Source: Verticillium longisporum (lineage: Eukaryota > Ascomycota > Sordariomycetes > Glomerellales > Plectosphaerellaceae). From it: a DNA stretch of 64,000 nt. Below the pieces are notes generated by a model. It was not told the DNA's origin and did not search any database. It saw only the letters and a program-made list of their open reading frames with translations. This document shows positions 46,928-60,431 of the stretch, one piece after another. The stretch is taken from the NCBI GenBank assembly GCA_019188255.1, contig JAETXT010000014.1, forward strand, positions 1,612,001 through 1,676,000, read 5' to 3'. The translations under genes were made by a program, and so were the position numbers. Every line of letters starts with the position of its first letter. Within the stretch, counting starts at the first letter, position 1.

Positions 46928-48131
46928 GTTGAGATATTGTCAAGGCAGTGGTTGTAGAGCGTCGAACCTGCCGGAACTTGGAGTTTGAGTATACCAGGCA
47001 GACGTGATAATGAGCAGCAAGACGGAGTCTATATGCTGATGATCATAACTGCAGTAAGTCTAGTTCGTCTAGTTCACACGCCCTCGGATTCGTGTGTCAT
47101 TCTGCCGATTCCCGAAGCTGGGGAGGGGACACTGCGTTCTCGGCACATGGCTACACAGCATGTTGTTGTTGGTTGGAAGCTCTACCATGTGGTTCTCCCC
47201 CGCTTCATCGACTGCCACAACGTCTGGGGTAAGTCGTCACGGTTTGCGGGGTGTCGTTTAGCGGTTCCACGATCGGTTCGTCAATTCGCCGATCTGTCCC
47301 CAGAGCAGGGGCAAATTCGCCGATCAAATGGGGTCTGGTAGATGTGCGACCCAGAGCAAATTTGGGTTCCGTTGGCCCTTCGGTCTCGGGAGCAGATGGG
47401 GCTGGAGATGTGGGATTCGGCGGATCGGTCTTGGTCTAAGAACAAGCAAGGGGTAGGAGCACTATCGAGTAAGACAGTTACTTGTGGCGTTCCAAAACTC
47501 CGGCTACTGAGGTGCTGGCTCCAAGGCAGTTGGTGGGACGGACTCACACACGCACACACATGCACACATGTAATTCTCCGCGGACTATTAGTTTATCAGC
47601 TCCTCAGCCATATGCCGGCAACAGGACAGGAGACGATTGCCGTGAGTGGCAAGTTCTACCCTCGGGGCATATGATCCTCGCGAAGCATGGTGATGCGACC
47701 ATCATACGGATCCTGGCCGTTGTGGTCCTATAGCTTGCAAATCATAAGACGTATGAAGTTTGGCTTTCGGTGGACGTTGACCCGGGCTGAATGGGCTGAA
47801 TAGTTACACAAGCGAGATATACGGAATTGATATCCGAGTACGCGCAAAAGCAAGCGTGGTCAGTCACATACGTGTAGCAGGAGGCCAAGGACTGGGGGTC
47901 GTGGACTCCCAAATGGAGAGTTCAGCATACGAGGCCTCTGTTTAGAATATGGCCTGGCACGGTTCGATTAAACAAGCGAAGCACAAACGCCATGCTCATG
48001 AGATGAGGCCTACTCCCTTCAAGGGGGTATTCATATGCCCAAGGTCGCAATAGGCCCTCTCTATGAACTCCATAGATAACTACGATGCTGCTGTATGTGT
48101 AGACAGAGTAGGTACATGATCCCGCACCCCT
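46928..48131. other. Intergenic region between transporter and rhamnosidase
   Basis: No gene supported. It holds the transporter promoter with candidate Cre1-type sites (CTGGGG 47118-47123; CCCCGC 47198-47203), a 12-bp direct repeat AATTCGCCGATC (47283-47294 and 47314-47325), and a CA-rich microsatellite near 47540-47568. Confidence 0.55.
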
Positions 48132-50909
48132 TTACTCGCCAGCGATGGGACTCTCCTCTGGTGGCATCATGAATGGATGAACCAGTGGCTTGGGTGGCCA
48201 CGCGCCGAGATTGCAAATACACTCAAACACATGCACGCCCGAGTTGACCACCCTACTTGCTTCCTCAGCCACGCGGTAATCACCCCGCAGCTCGGAAGGA
48301 AGCGTCACAACAGCCGAGCAGCTGGGAGGCACGGTCAGCTCCATCCGGAACGCCTCACCCCGCTCCAGCGTCCAGGCAATGCTGACGAGTCCATAGGGGC
48401 CATCGAATGATGCCGACGCCCTCGTCAAGTTGCCGCCCGGTACAGGCCTCACGCGGACCGTCTTCCAGCCTGGCGTGAGGGGCGAGATGCCAGCCACAGA
48501 CCCGTGCAACCAGTCAGCGACGGCGCCGAGAGCATAGTGGTTGAAGCTCGTCATCTCGCCTGGGTTGATGCGGCCGTCGGGCAGCATGCTGTCCCAGCGT
48601 TCCCAGATGGTGGTGGCGCCTTGAGTGACGGGATACATCCATGACGGGCAGCCTGTTTCGAGGAGCATGCGGTAGGCAAGCTGCGGCCGGCCAATCGAGG
48701 TGAGAGCGTGAGCAATGACAGGAGTACCTGCGAACCCCGTGCTGATATGGAAGCGAGCCTTGCGTACAAGCTGGTCAAGCGTCAGGGCAGCCTGGGCGCG
48801 AGGGCCATCCTCGGCGGGATAGAGGCCGAACTGGACGGCTAGGGCGACGCCCGTCTGCGAAAGCGAGACCAAGTTGCCGTCTGGTGTGATATAGCGTCGC
48901 TGGAACTGATGCCGTAGCTTGGCCGCCGCCTCGGTGTACTCGGAAGCGAGAGCGTCCTTGCCGAGTGCTGAGCAAAGGGAAGCAAAGGTGTCGGTGACGT
49001 GGACGAGGAAGGCGTTCGCGACGAGAACACTGTCCGTTGACGCCTTGGCGGGATCATCCGGGGGCGCGTTGGGATCTAACCAGTCGGCGAGCTGGAACTT
49101 GTCCGGGTTCCAGAGGCCGTCGGGAGCTCGCTCTACTCCCCGGTCGAGCCAGGCCTTCATGCTTTCAAACTGGCGCTCGAGGAGATTTTGGTCAGCGCTA
49201 TGCTGGTAAAGAGCTTGAGGAGCAAGAACCGCAACGTCTCCCCAGATGGCTTGAGAGTTGGCCTCCCGTGGCCAGTTGGAGGGCATGGCTTCTGGCACGA
49301 CAAGGGGCACGATTCCGTTTGCTTCTGGTGTGAGTTGTTCGGCAGAGACGTCCTCAATCCAGCTCCCCAACATGCCGAGTGTATCGTAGAGAAATGTCGC
49401 CGTCGGCGCGAATGCTTGCAGATCGCCTGTCCAGCCGAGCCTCTCGTCACGCTGAGGACAATCGGTTGGTATAGACACAAAGTTGCCGCGCATGGACCAG
49501 ACCACATTGCTGTGTAGTTGGTTGACTGCGGAATTTGAGCACTCGAAGAACCCTCGTCTCTTCATATCCGTATGAATAACCATGGCGTGGATGTCTTGGA
49601 CAGATGGGTCGCCCTCAGGCCAGCCCTCGACCTGGACATAACGAAACCCATGGAAGGTGTAGCTGGGCGTCCAATTTTGCAGTGTCTTCCCTGTAGCACC
49701 GTAGACGATGTCCGTGGCCTTTGCGATTCGAAGCGGCCGGACGCCAAGCTCACCGTCCTCCATCACCTCGGCGTGACGGAGAGTAAGTGTCTGGCCGTGT
49801 CCGATATTCAACTTGGGAATGCGCAGCTTGCCAACGAGGTTCTGGCCGAAGTCAAGAATGGTCTTGCCACTTTTTGACTTGAAGACCGACTGGCAGGCGA
49901 TTTGCTCCGTGACCCTGACGGGACCAGCATCAGGGGCTACGAGCCTGGTTGAAGGTTTCGCGATAGTCTTTGTGCCAGACTCGCCAGGCCAAGTCGCACC
50001 CGCCTCATTCCAGCCGTCCGTCTCGTTTTGGAGGTCGTACACCTCACCGTCGTAGATTTCGCTGGAGGTGATGGCGCTGGCAGCTGCCGTCCAGGAGTTG
50101 TCCGTCACGAGCGTCCAGGACTCGGAGGTGCCGGCCAGCCCACTGCGCACCTCGAGCTGCGCGGCGAGGGCCAGCTCTTCGCCATAGCGGAAACGCTCGC
50201 CACCCCCAAAGCCAAGGCGGCCGGCATACCAGCCCTCGGCCACTTCAGCAACGATTATATTCGCCTGGTCGCGGTGCAGTAGGGATGAGACGTCGAGGAT
50301 GCGGTATGCTAGACGATGATGGTAGCTGGTCCAGCCGGGGGCGAGACACTCATTGCTGGCTGGCTTTCCATTGACCCAAACGTTGAAGACGCCGAGAGCG
50401 GTGACGTAAAGGCGAGCCTGAATTGACTCGCCCGAGGTGATGGTCTCTGGGAGGGCGAATGTCTTCCTCAGTCGGATCGGTTGCAGGGGCCCATGGGGTC
50501 CGGTTCGCTCGGCAGATGTGACGAAGTTTGCCCTGAAGTCATCAACTTCGAGGAGTGCAGCCTCGACAGTCGAAACAGCAGACCAGACACCTGGCTCATT
50601 GTCGAGAGGGACATCGCCATTGATGCTCTTGCCCGTAACACGTACCCTGACGGTTGCCTGCTCACGAGATGCTAGGGGTCTGGCCGGCCAGGGCACTAGG
50701 ACGGACTGGTCGCTTCGTGTGGAGAAGACATTGGGGGTTTCAGGCGCAGAGGCAAAGGTCACCTCGATATCGTAGCCGGCTTGAATCCAGCCAGGCGTTG
50801 TGGAAGAGGAAGTTTCAAAGCGCCACGAGATGCGGGGTGTAGCGCTCTCCACACCAAGGCCGTTGTGGTGATGTTCGAACTGGGGCGCTGTCAACGTGGG
50901 AGGCGCCAT
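48132..50909 (-). CDS. Alpha-L-rhamnosidase (GH78), cytosolic type
   Basis: A single intronless exon of 925 residues. GH78 enzymes hydrolyse terminal alpha-L-rhamnose from flavonoid glycosides and pectic rhamnogalacturonan. Visible regions: an N-terminal beta-sandwich beginning TLTAPQFEHHHNGLGVE and PRISWRF; RLYVTALGVFNVWVNGK and LAPGWTSYHHRLAYR; TILDFGQNLVGKL; GFRYVQVEGWP; then the (alpha/alpha)6 barrel with CPQRDERLGWTGD (~482-494), TTIWERWDS with Glu770 as catalytic candidate, and SFNHYALGAVADWL. There is no signal peptide: the N-terminus MAPPTLTAPQ is not hydrophobic. The enzyme should act inside the cell on imported substrates, consistent with the adjacent transporter. The frame is intact. 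Confidence 0.95.
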   Translation of the reverse strand: MAPPTLTAPQFEHHHNGLGVESATPRISWRFETSSSTTPGWIQAGYDIEVTFASAPETPNVFSTRSDQSVLVPWPARPLASREQATVRVRVTGKSINGDVPLDNEPGVWSAVSTVEAALLEVDDFRANFVTSAERTGPHGPLQPIRLRKTFALPETITSGESIQARLYVTALGVFNVWVNGKPASNECLAPGWTSYHHRLAYRILDVSSLLHRDQANIIVAEVAEGWYAGRLGFGGGERFRYGEELALAAQLEVRSGLAGTSESWTLVTDNSWTAAASAITSSEIYDGEVYDLQNETDGWNEAGATWPGESGTKTIAKPSTRLVAPDAGPVRVTEQIACQSVFKSKSGKTILDFGQNLVGKLRIPKLNIGHGQTLTLRHAEVMEDGELGVRPLRIAKATDIVYGATGKTLQNWTPSYTFHGFRYVQVEGWPEGDPSVQDIHAMVIHTDMKRRGFFECSNSAVNQLHSNVVWSMRGNFVSIPTDCPQRDERLGWTGDLQAFAPTATFLYDTLGMLGSWIEDVSAEQLTPEANGIVPLVVPEAMPSNWPREANSQAIWGDVAVLAPQALYQHSADQNLLERQFESMKAWLDRGVERAPDGLWNPDKFQLADWLDPNAPPDDPAKASTDSVLVANAFLVHVTDTFASLCSALGKDALASEYTEAAAKLRHQFQRRYITPDGNLVSLSQTGVALAVQFGLYPAEDGPRAQAALTLDQLVRKARFHISTGFAGTPVIAHALTSIGRPQLAYRMLLETGCPSWMYPVTQGATTIWERWDSMLPDGRINPGEMTSFNHYALGAVADWLHGSVAGISPLTPGWKTVRVRPVPGGNLTRASASFDGPYGLVSIAWTLERGEAFRMELTVPPSCSAVVTLPSELRGDYRVAEEASRVVNSGVHVFECICNLGAWPPKPLVHPFMMPPEESPIAGE

Positions 50910-51144
50910 GACAGCTTTGTGATGGTTATTCTGTTTGCTCTTGAGATATCTTCACATGTAGGACACGATTGCCCGAGCAGCGATAGATCTCTGTGTGTTC
51001 TTATGGTGCAGTTGATTAAGGCCCAGATGACCCTTCGGTGTTATACCGACCGAGGCCTTTCGGATGTCGAGCCCCGCCATGACGACGTGAGCTCCCGGTG
51101 TGAGATGCCGATCGGACTTTTAAAAAGAGTTGATGGTCGCATTT

Positions 51145-51160
51145 CCCCGCGCCCGTGGGG
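51145..51160. promoter_or_regulatory. Paired Cre1/CreA-type sites upstream of the rhamnosidase
   Basis: CCCCGC (51145-51150) and GTGGGG (51155-51160) both fit the SYGGRG carbon-catabolite repressor consensus. They face opposite ways four bases apart, about 240 bases before the start codon; a third match, GCGGGG, is at 51242-51247. Paired sites are typical of functional CreA targets, but the six-base consensus is common by chance. Confidence 0.35.
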
Positions 51161-54100
51161 CAAGGCCTTGACTTGGTCTTTGTAGTTGGTACTAGCCGCG
51201 AAAGTGGCGCCAGCATGGCAGATCTACATTCCAAGGGCACCGCGGGGGTCTAAGACGTCTAGGCAGACAATCGGAAGGAAACCTGGGAGCAATTATCAAT
51301 GTTTGGAGCTCAAATTGTCGATCCCTTACCATGTATTAATTATCGGGATAACTCACGGGAACGACTTTGGTTCTATTTCTTTGGCAATACCAAGACATAT
51401 CCAAATGACGCAGGTCCGGCTCTTTTCACGGCATGCAAGATGTAGGTATGAGCTATACAGCGCAGCTTGGCGGTCAATCGCGGAATACCTGGTGCCTGAA
51501 TTGGCTACCTATTTCTGAGCTTGCCAGGACTCATTTAACATGTGGTACATACATATCGTCGTTTTGTTCCCGATCTCAGTCAAGCCTGCGTTGCATGCTG
51601 TGATATCGAGGTGGCGGTATTTCAACAGTTTTCGAAAGTGCTCTCTCTGCCGATACTGTAATGTTTTATGGGATATTCGATACCTGGCCAAATTTCGGTC
51701 CCGTAAAAGACTTCCCTGCTCTCTTTGGTCACGACGCCAGACGTGTTTGTGTTAAGTAAAGCCAGAACATGAAACCTGTTCCGTCCGGTATATAGCCTCG
51801 TGGTTCTCCATCGTGAAGATTTATCCATTAGCGAAACATTTGGAGTTGATAATTTTGTTATTACTTTGCCATGGAAAGCCTACAGTATATTGCGAAGCAG
51901 GTCTACCAACGATTGGTTTGACTCTCAGTAGGTGGCATCTTGAAAGGAGGGCATTCGCACAACAGAGACCACAACTTTTTACATATGCGTCAGTGGTCAT
52001 CCAGGATCGGAGGTGGAGGTCACGTGAACCGGCTTCTGCCTCCTGGACGGGATCACACTGAGGAATCACTTCAAACTTTACAAAAAGGTCGGACTACAGC
52101 CCGATATAACCTCGTGGATGACTGCCAGCCGACGGACTGGTCCACTGAGAAGTTCACGTTCGAAACTTGACAATTTAAATCGGCAGAGTCGACATCGGTT
52201 CGCTATTGAGTTGTCTACGGCATGATACCACTGAAAGTTTCCAACGAAGACTTTGACACTCCCTATGCCGATGACAGACCTGGAGCTGTCCAGGAAGAGA
52301 TGACGTCGGGTTGCCTCGAAGAAGACCTGGAAGACAAGCTATTTGTTCCATCTCCAACAATAGATCCCTTGACCCTGGCTCTCGCTAGAACTTGCCTCAG
52401 ACGCCGATGGGATGGACGTGCCACGGTTTTCTCATTCTTGGTAACGATCAAATTGGACCAAATGATCTGCGTCGGGTTTGGATGGATAACCTGCTGTATC
52501 TGTTCACTACGTCTATCAACTCTCAAACAAGGACCTTCCACTTCCACTACTCGGTCCACTCACTGTCGTTGGTTGGATACAGTGCCATGAATGGGTGTCT
52601 AAGTTGCCAAGTTGTCCCTCACGCTGGCTGTCTGGAAGTGATTTAACTTCCAAGCCCTGGAAAAAGTTCCGTTAGAGCGACAACCTCCGTGACCAGCTTT
52701 CAACCAGATATCATCTCGGTGGCGTAACAATGGCGTGATAAGCTGAGCTCATCTCATGCGGTTTGGCCGTATCTGCAATATCAACCTCGGTCGCATGGCA
52801 AAATCGAGACAACGTCTCATGATGGCTCCAGGCTTCCACCTTCTGACTTTGCATGCATGGTAAGTCGTGGTGCATCGGGCAGAGTCATGAACTTTGCCTC
52901 AGCCACCCGCTTGATCATCCATCCCTCGAGTCAGCACATCAGCACCTCTGCCAAGATCAGGCCGATCGGCACCGCCAGATATCAAGCCTCTCCGGTCGAA
53001 CAGACCCGTGTCCGACTCAGTCGACCGCCCGCCAAAAGGCTCGCGCCCGTGAGCTGCTAATTCAAGCAACACAGAGTCACACGCCAAGCATCGTTTCCAG
53101 CAGTATGAAGCAGCAAACAAAACTGTCCCCATCAGTGCGTAAACAGTGCCCCCCGGCCCACCGCTAGAAGAACCGATGGGAAGGGATCGCCCGCGTATCT
53201 TTGCAGTCCTTCTAGTCGAGTTTCTGGGATCGCAATGGCATGAACGGTACCACTTGTCGGGTCCAGGCCCCCCCTCCTCCCCTGCTCGTTCAATACTTTT
53301 AGACCTCCCCCTCCGAGACAATACCCGCGCAAAGATCCAATGAACCAGGCCAGTCGGGAGCACCGCGGCCCTCTTGGCATGAGGTGCGCATGGCCGGGCT
53401 GCCCCTGGCAGACGCAGCCTGCGTTGCTTTCCGATGTTTATGCCGTGAAAGGAACAGGCCAATGGGACCAGCGGGCATGATGGGAAGCGCTCGTTTCAGG
53501 AGTCGATCTTGGCCCGAAGACGACGTGGCGGGGCCGGGAGGGGCGGTAAGTCAGTATGGGAGCAGGAAGGGCCTGGAGCGGCAATAATCCGATCTGGAGG
53601 ACCGGCAGCAGATCATTGTGCGAACAGACGTGCGGAAGAACGGAGGAGGGGCGTCAGGGTGGCAAGGCACCAAACAGAGGGGTAAGGGCTCGACTGCAAG
53701 GTCTGGACGTGCCTGGACACTCTTCGCCGCGCTATTAGTATGAACCAGCTGACGATCGGCTCTTGGGCATTTTGCGCATTGGAAGGACTGGGTCGTGGGC
53801 TAGAAGAAGAAAGTCAGCCGGGTAAAGACAGGGCCAGCCCGTCATAGTGACAGAAGCACCAGCAATTATCCATTCATGCGGACGACGGACAAAACACCAG
53901 GGAACTGGATCGAACTGTCATCGACCATGCTCCCGCGCGACGCAGAATTTCAGGGAGGCGAAAATAGTGCTATGCCTCTGTCATCGTTTCAGATTTCTGC
54001 CCGTGAGCCAACATTGAGCGAGGTCCACGGCTCCGATAGAGTCTGGAGCTCGAGGTGAGAAGTCGGCGTCGGCGATGAGAGTGGGACCTTGCCAGGAAGG

Positions 54101-57100
54101 CTCAAGAGCTCTCTGATGGCGGATGGGGGCAATCTGGAGTCTCGGCGCCAATGCGATGCCGACCAAGTCAGCACTTGCTGCTGAGAGCGGCAGCTGACGA
54201 AACTGGGCCTGGCGATGTGAAACAAGCCATGGGGGAATCGGAAGGGGTTGTGATGGCAGCAAGCTGTCAAGTTTGGGAATCGGGCTAAGTTTGAGGTTGT
54301 AGCTGGAAGGACGGTGCCACGGCAGCCAGGCTAAATCAACAGCTGGCACCAGTGCAAACCCAGAGATGCGATGCGATGTCGCTGGTGAACTCCGCAGTCA
54401 AGCCATCGAGGCCTTGTTCTGGTGCTCCATGGCCTGCGAGGGGAGGCGGATTTGAAGAGCGCCGATGGACGGCCGCGAGGTGGCCATTATGTCGCAGAGG
54501 CATGGCCGTGTGTGCTTTGAGGGATCACTATGACCCTGATAGCGGCCTTTGGCGATGTTGTGGCAGCCAGGTCAGGAGCATCACACATCGTGCCTGGAAT
54601 AGCTTCAATTAACGCGCTTGCCATGCCCCCGGGAACACGATGCTGGGTCTCACTCTGCGGGGTCGAAAAGCCGATGCTGGTGTGGAGCTGAATGGAGGAC
54701 ACGCCTCGTTCTGGAAGATGCGACGGTGCCTGGCTATCGCCCTGCCTCCCTGCAACGTCGTGTTTCATGTACCTGAATGCTAACCCTTCGCTTGTTTGGG
54801 ATGCTGCACAACCTTAGGTTCGAGCGCGCTCACACCTCCGAGGCTGACCAACTAAGGCAGCATGCACAGCTGCTAGCCTCGTGTGCCTCATGTTGCTCGG
54901 CCGATCAACTCAAGCGATGTGACATTGGAAGAGGAGGGCGGCGTTCTTTCGAATACAGACCGCCAAGTTGGACAAGACTTGTCTAGACCGACCACATGGC
55001 TCTCTCGGGAGGTCGGCATTCCGGGTGTTTCTCCGATGGGGTGGCGCATGGTGACTTATTTCTCCAACTTGCTTTGCCACGATATCCCGAAACCAGACCG
55101 AATACCGTCGGACCGTGTAATGCATGTCTGTGTTAAGAAGCAGACGTCAACTTGGCAAGGAGAAGAAAATAATTTGGGGTCTCCAGCGAGTTGCTGCACG
55201 GTTCGTCAGTGGCAGGGCGACCTCACCGCAGAGAGACGGCTCGTGAAAAGGTTGCTCAGTATGTCATGGCTGAATAATGCGGTTGAAGCAGGTGGAAACC
55301 TTGTGACCTCGTTTCAGATCGGCGGCTTCCGATAAGACAACCAAAGTGCTCCAAGTATGTGGCTCGCCGATCTTGGTGGGCTGCGAGGCATCATGGCGAA
55401 TGTCGATGGAGATCTGAGCTCGCGGCATGGTGTCATCCGTTGACTCGACATCAGGTTTCAGAGTCGAGGTTAGCACCGACGCCAGTCCGCACACGAGCAT
55501 TTTTGAGCGCCGCTACTCGGTCTGATAGATTGAACTTGCATCGTTGGAGATGGGCAAACTTTGCAAGATCGAGGGAATGCGAACTGGGGTTGCTGCTATT
55601 CACGGACATTGAGGATCCAGTCACATCAGAGGCCGTGGCCATCAGACTGGTCGGCACAGAATATCCCCGTACATACGGCATTCCCATTGCCGCCATGTAA
55701 AAAGCCTTTGAATCTAACGAGCCGCTCAGTCGAATGCGGGGAGTCGTGGAAAATGATCAACTGCAAAGGCCGCTGCAGCTGCGGCCGAGATCTCCCTGAC
55801 TGCCGCGTTCGAACGAACCAACCAGTTCAGCTCTTGCCTGGGGGGCTGGGTGATGGTGCTGGCGCTGGCGCTGGTGCGGGTGCTGATGCTGGGAAGCACA
55901 CAATGCGCGACGTGAGCCTAGGACGGGAAGGATGGATGGCGTTCTATTTCGGGGCTGCCCAAAGGTCAAGTCAAGCAGAAAAGCCTGAAGTCGTCGAGGC
56001 AAGCATGAAGACAGGCGGCATGATGTGGGGTACACAAACCTGAGGGAGCCAATGGCCGAGACTTACCGTCTGAAGATGGCCGTAGCGCTTGCAGGGGGAG
56101 CTCTTCAGGATGTGTATTGGCTGGCTTCCCAGTTAGATCTTGCCTGATATAGAATAGCGTTCTTCTGAAACGCCCACTAGAACGGGGCCTGGGGGGATCA
56201 AGTGGACACGCGTGGCTCAATGACAACAACAGACCCGGCAGCAGCCACTGGCAAGCGGCAGCAACAACCGGCAGAGGACAGAGACAGGGCAGGGTCGATA
56301 GGTGGGTAGATGGATGATGGGAAGGAACACGCGCATACGTCGGTCGTACGTGCATTTCCCAGCTGGGTGGAGGGGAGGTTTCGCTTGGTGGAGAACCCCC
56401 CGGCCGGCGACAACTGAGTCGGCGTAACGCTCATCTCTTTCACTCCCCCACCACTCGAAATAGCATCGGACCAGGCGGTCAACAACAACAAAAGGCCTCG
56501 GAAGCAGCACACGGCCTTGCTTAGTCTTCCCACCGAGAGCACGACCAACCAGCGCACGCATCTCTCAGGAGAGGCTCTCAGGAGAGGGCACCATGGCAAT
56601 GAGCGTGAACGTCGGGGCCCTGCTTGCTGTCTAGCTGCACGTCAGAACACCACACCGGGAAACATTTAAGATTGCGGAAGGGGGCTTGCAGTCGGAGCAT
56701 CACAGCAGCAGCGGACCGTGACGCGGAGTTGAGTTCCCCTTTGGGCTGAGTCTGGGGCCCATTCAACCCAGCTTGCGCAGGTACGGGGCCCGAGCTCTCC
56801 CCATGACCACCCAAAGTGGCGTCAAGGTCACGACGGGCTCTCTCTCGAGATGGGTCCTCGGAGCATTGATTATCTGGAAAGACGGGGACAGGGCTGGATA
56901 GCTGAAATGTGCCGTGGTAATGCCAGAAGAATGCAGTCCAGAGAAGCGTCCGGACTGAGTGTACATTTCCACTTCGTGACGGGGGCCCTCTCTCGTTGCC
57001 CGGAAGAATGGCAGAATGCAACGCACGGCGACGGCCGGGGCCCACGGGACGATCAGTCAGGCACGCAGCAGTAAGGGCCCGGAACGGCCAAACACACGCA

Positions 57101-60100
57101 CTAGGACGAAGAGCCACCGCACACCAGTCCAATAGTCAGCAAGCCATCCAGCCGCGGCCCTGGCGCACACACCAGCTGCTCACCGGGTGTCTGGTCGACG
57201 GCGAGCTCTCGAGTTTCAGGGACACCGTGGTATGCGGGCTGGCGGGCAGGGCGGGAGGGTGATCAAACACACTATCCCCATCACTGGCATGGCCTGGACC
57301 ACGAGAGCTCGAGGATTCAACATGCATGCGAGCATCCCCCACGTTAGGCGAGGGAGAAAAATCACCGACGACAGCGTCACTGTGGAGGACATTAGGGAGA
57401 TCTCCCTATTCTAGGGCCCTGATTGCCGTATGCTGTGGGCTTCTCGGAGTTTTATCACTCTTCCTTCGTTCTGGCAGGCGAAAAGCAGTATCGGCATCCA
57501 CTCCATGCTCTGGGTTCAGGGATGGCAAGGAGTCGTCGTGACTATCCAGGGCCCCATGCGTCTGGCCCTTTCATCGCCTGGCCAATGTCGAGCGGCACCA
57601 ACGTTCGCATGAATGTGAGGACAGACGGAGACGGCTGGCCTTTGGATCCAAGGAAAACCTGGTCGGCTCAGTCAAACACACTGCTTTCAGATCCTGCCGC
57701 TCATCCAATCGATACAGTAACACAGAAAGAAGTCCGGCGTCTGGTCGCCGCCCACGTCGCTACTTGTTTGCATACAACCGCCACAAATGGACAAGTCAGC
57801 TAGTAGAGAAAGAGTTCTGTGAGGCGTGTGCCACGCGTGAAGGAGGGGCGTGTTCCCATACTGCTCCTGTGCGAAGTCACAACCGAAGTAAAATGCAGCT
57901 AGCGCCGATTCTTAGCCCAACTGGATATTTCTGAAGCGGTGCGCCAGCCGTGTTTCAGAGCAGCAGGGTCACCGAGCTGTGGTAGGGTCGCGCATGGGCC
58001 AGAGCCCAGATGCCGCAAAAAGCCTGACTTGGATTTTGCTGCTGCTGCCATCCGTTGCCAGTCGTGGGGGCTGTGAAGTGAGCGGCGTCCGGCGCGCATG
58101 TTCTTTTGTTTCTGTATCCTTCCTTCTTTTGGTGTAGACTCGAGCCTAAATGCGCAGTCATAGGCGCCGGTGGCAGATTTGGAGGCGACTCCCCCTCTGA
58201 ACAACGTTCCGCGCCGGTGAGATCAACGTCTGGAGAACAAGACTTATCTCGATGCTAGCACGATGCATGAAATCAGGGCAAACGTGTCTGCTTCGGCAAT
58301 GGCGGGTTGTCAGCTCGCCGGAGAACATGTCATCGAAGGGGTCAATCAATGTTCGCAACGCATAGACCATCGTCTTTGCTCGGGTTGCCCAATGAATGCC
58401 ATGGATAATTCGCGTTTATGTAGACTCAGATCATCCTGTGCATCCGAGCCCTCCCTGTGGGCTGTCAGGGTCGGCGTTTCCCGGACCTTCGCTTCAAGCG
58501 ATATTGGATGTGGAGATGCTTCCAAAAGAATCCATCCTCAACGCGACGTTTTTTTTTCTTGCTTCCACGCTCGCCGAGTTTGCTCCCGCTATTGCACCTT
58601 GAAAGAGGCATTTGATCAAAACGAACACAGATGGACCAACGACTTGACGACGATTCGAAAAAAACGAATCGCGCACGTTATAGATTCATGGCTTAGCCGG
58701 GCGCCAGCAGGAACGGTGCCCGTGCCGGCTCATGAAGAGTCGATGCATACAGAGCTAACATGATGCGATGACTAGCATAGCTTTTTACAGCGATCCACCC
58801 CGCTCTGGCAGTTCGATTCGCGGTATGGCCTCTCGACGACACCAGCGACTAGACAGGTGATCTCAGACACTCAATTACAGTCGATGAAAGGAAACCCGAG
58901 ATCCGGCCCCAGAGGCGAACGCTGACGCCCTGACCACTGTCTTTATGTTTCCCTTGCCACACCACCGCCGGCCTCTAATACAGCCCAGGGAAAGCCTCAT
59001 CATCAAAACAATACCCACCTTCGCAACCGTGTTCTCTTGGCCTGGGAACTATCGGCCAACACACGCGAACACGCGTACCAGTGAGGGCCGTGTTAGTGGT
59101 CATCGGAGGGGCAAGACAGGGCGGCCGTGAGCCCCTGCATTTGTGCCAGCTGATCAAGCTTTCCCTCCAAAGGCTCTTCATTTTTCGTAATATATGAAAT
59201 GGAAATTGTCTTGCTTATTTCTCTAAGGAAACGAGAGGTCGCACAAGGAGCAGGTCGATGTGACGGTATTTCGGGCGCTCGCCGGCATTGGGGATAGCAG
59301 GACGCGGCGCGGATGACCAGGCCACCTTCCCACTCCTTTTCACCGCGTGCCCCTGTCAATAGCAGCGCCGTGACCTGGTCTTAACACACGGCCGACGCTG
59401 ACGACTCAACACAACGAACTTCCGCGAGGTCCCTCCGGCGGTCCATCGCAGTTGCCAACCCTGTGACCGGACCGGCTCTGGGACGGAAGTCGACCACCAT
59501 CTGCCTTCTTCAGCAGGTGAGCTTCGCGATGGCAGACTTGCCTGATGAGAAGTGACTCGTGGCCGTGCAACCTTTTTTTTAGTGATCTTGCGTTCTGCGC
59601 GACGGGGGCGGTGCGGGAATCTGGCGTTCTGAGTCAAGCTGCCGCGGAGGACCCAATCAGCGGGCTCAGACAGGCGACAATAGGGGGGGAAGGCGGGGGC
59701 TTAGTCTCATGAACCGCCATACGCCATCGTCTGGTCTGGTCTTCAACAAGCAGCGAGAGTGACTTGTGCAACACAGAGTGAAGGGAATGAAGGGAACGCC
59801 GACTGCCTGGCACCTCTGTTGGTCCAACGAAAGGGAACCAGAACGCCACAGCACCATGCTGTTTCTGCAGCCCGCCGCCATCGCCGCACTCCCCTCTGAG
59901 CTCCGACTCTGCGTGTGAGGTGTTGCTTTGGAGTTGAAAAAGGGGCGTATCGGGGTTGACCGGCCGGTGATGGCGAAGGTGCCGATGTGACCATGGGATC
60001 ATAGCCTCCCCACCAGGCCGGGACGTGAGTATCTGTCTGACAGATGTGTCATATGTCAGCAAGCCGGGAGAGGGCTTGCTGTCTTTGAGCATTCTATCAT

Positions 60101-60423
60101 TGAATAACAACGACGGTCGGAAGCTGAACGAGAGTGCAGCCCGGCCAAACATGGGGCACCACGAGAAACAAAACAACATGAGATATCCACCGTGGCAGGG
60201 CATATCGACACCATTGGTACTGGGTTTTTTTGAGTTTCTTTTCCCTTCCGCGTTTCCCATCCCTCTGCTGTAACTTGAATGGAATACCTCGTCAAAGCAG
60301 GCACCTGCAGGCAAGGGGCCCATAGACCACGGGGAATAGGAATGCGAGCTGGGTCCTTCGTCATCTCTCGGCTGTCCCTGGGGAGAAGAGCTGGTTGATG
60401 ATGGTCAGGCTTGCACAACCTGG

Positions 60424-60431
60424 AGGTACCT
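60424..60431. repeat. AGGTACCT intergenic motif
   Basis: Another copy of the recurring 8-bp palindrome, with CTAG next to it; a further copy lies at 60761-60768. Confidence 0.4.

Noticed and set aside
47283..47325. Direct repeat AATTCGCCGATC, 31 bases apart
   Set aside because: Only two copies and no surrounding structure such as terminal inverted repeats; not a mobile element.
52222..52590. 122-codon frame starting at a real ATG
   Set aside because: Acidic then basic low-information sequence without domains or neighbours; could be a small gene but nothing supports it.
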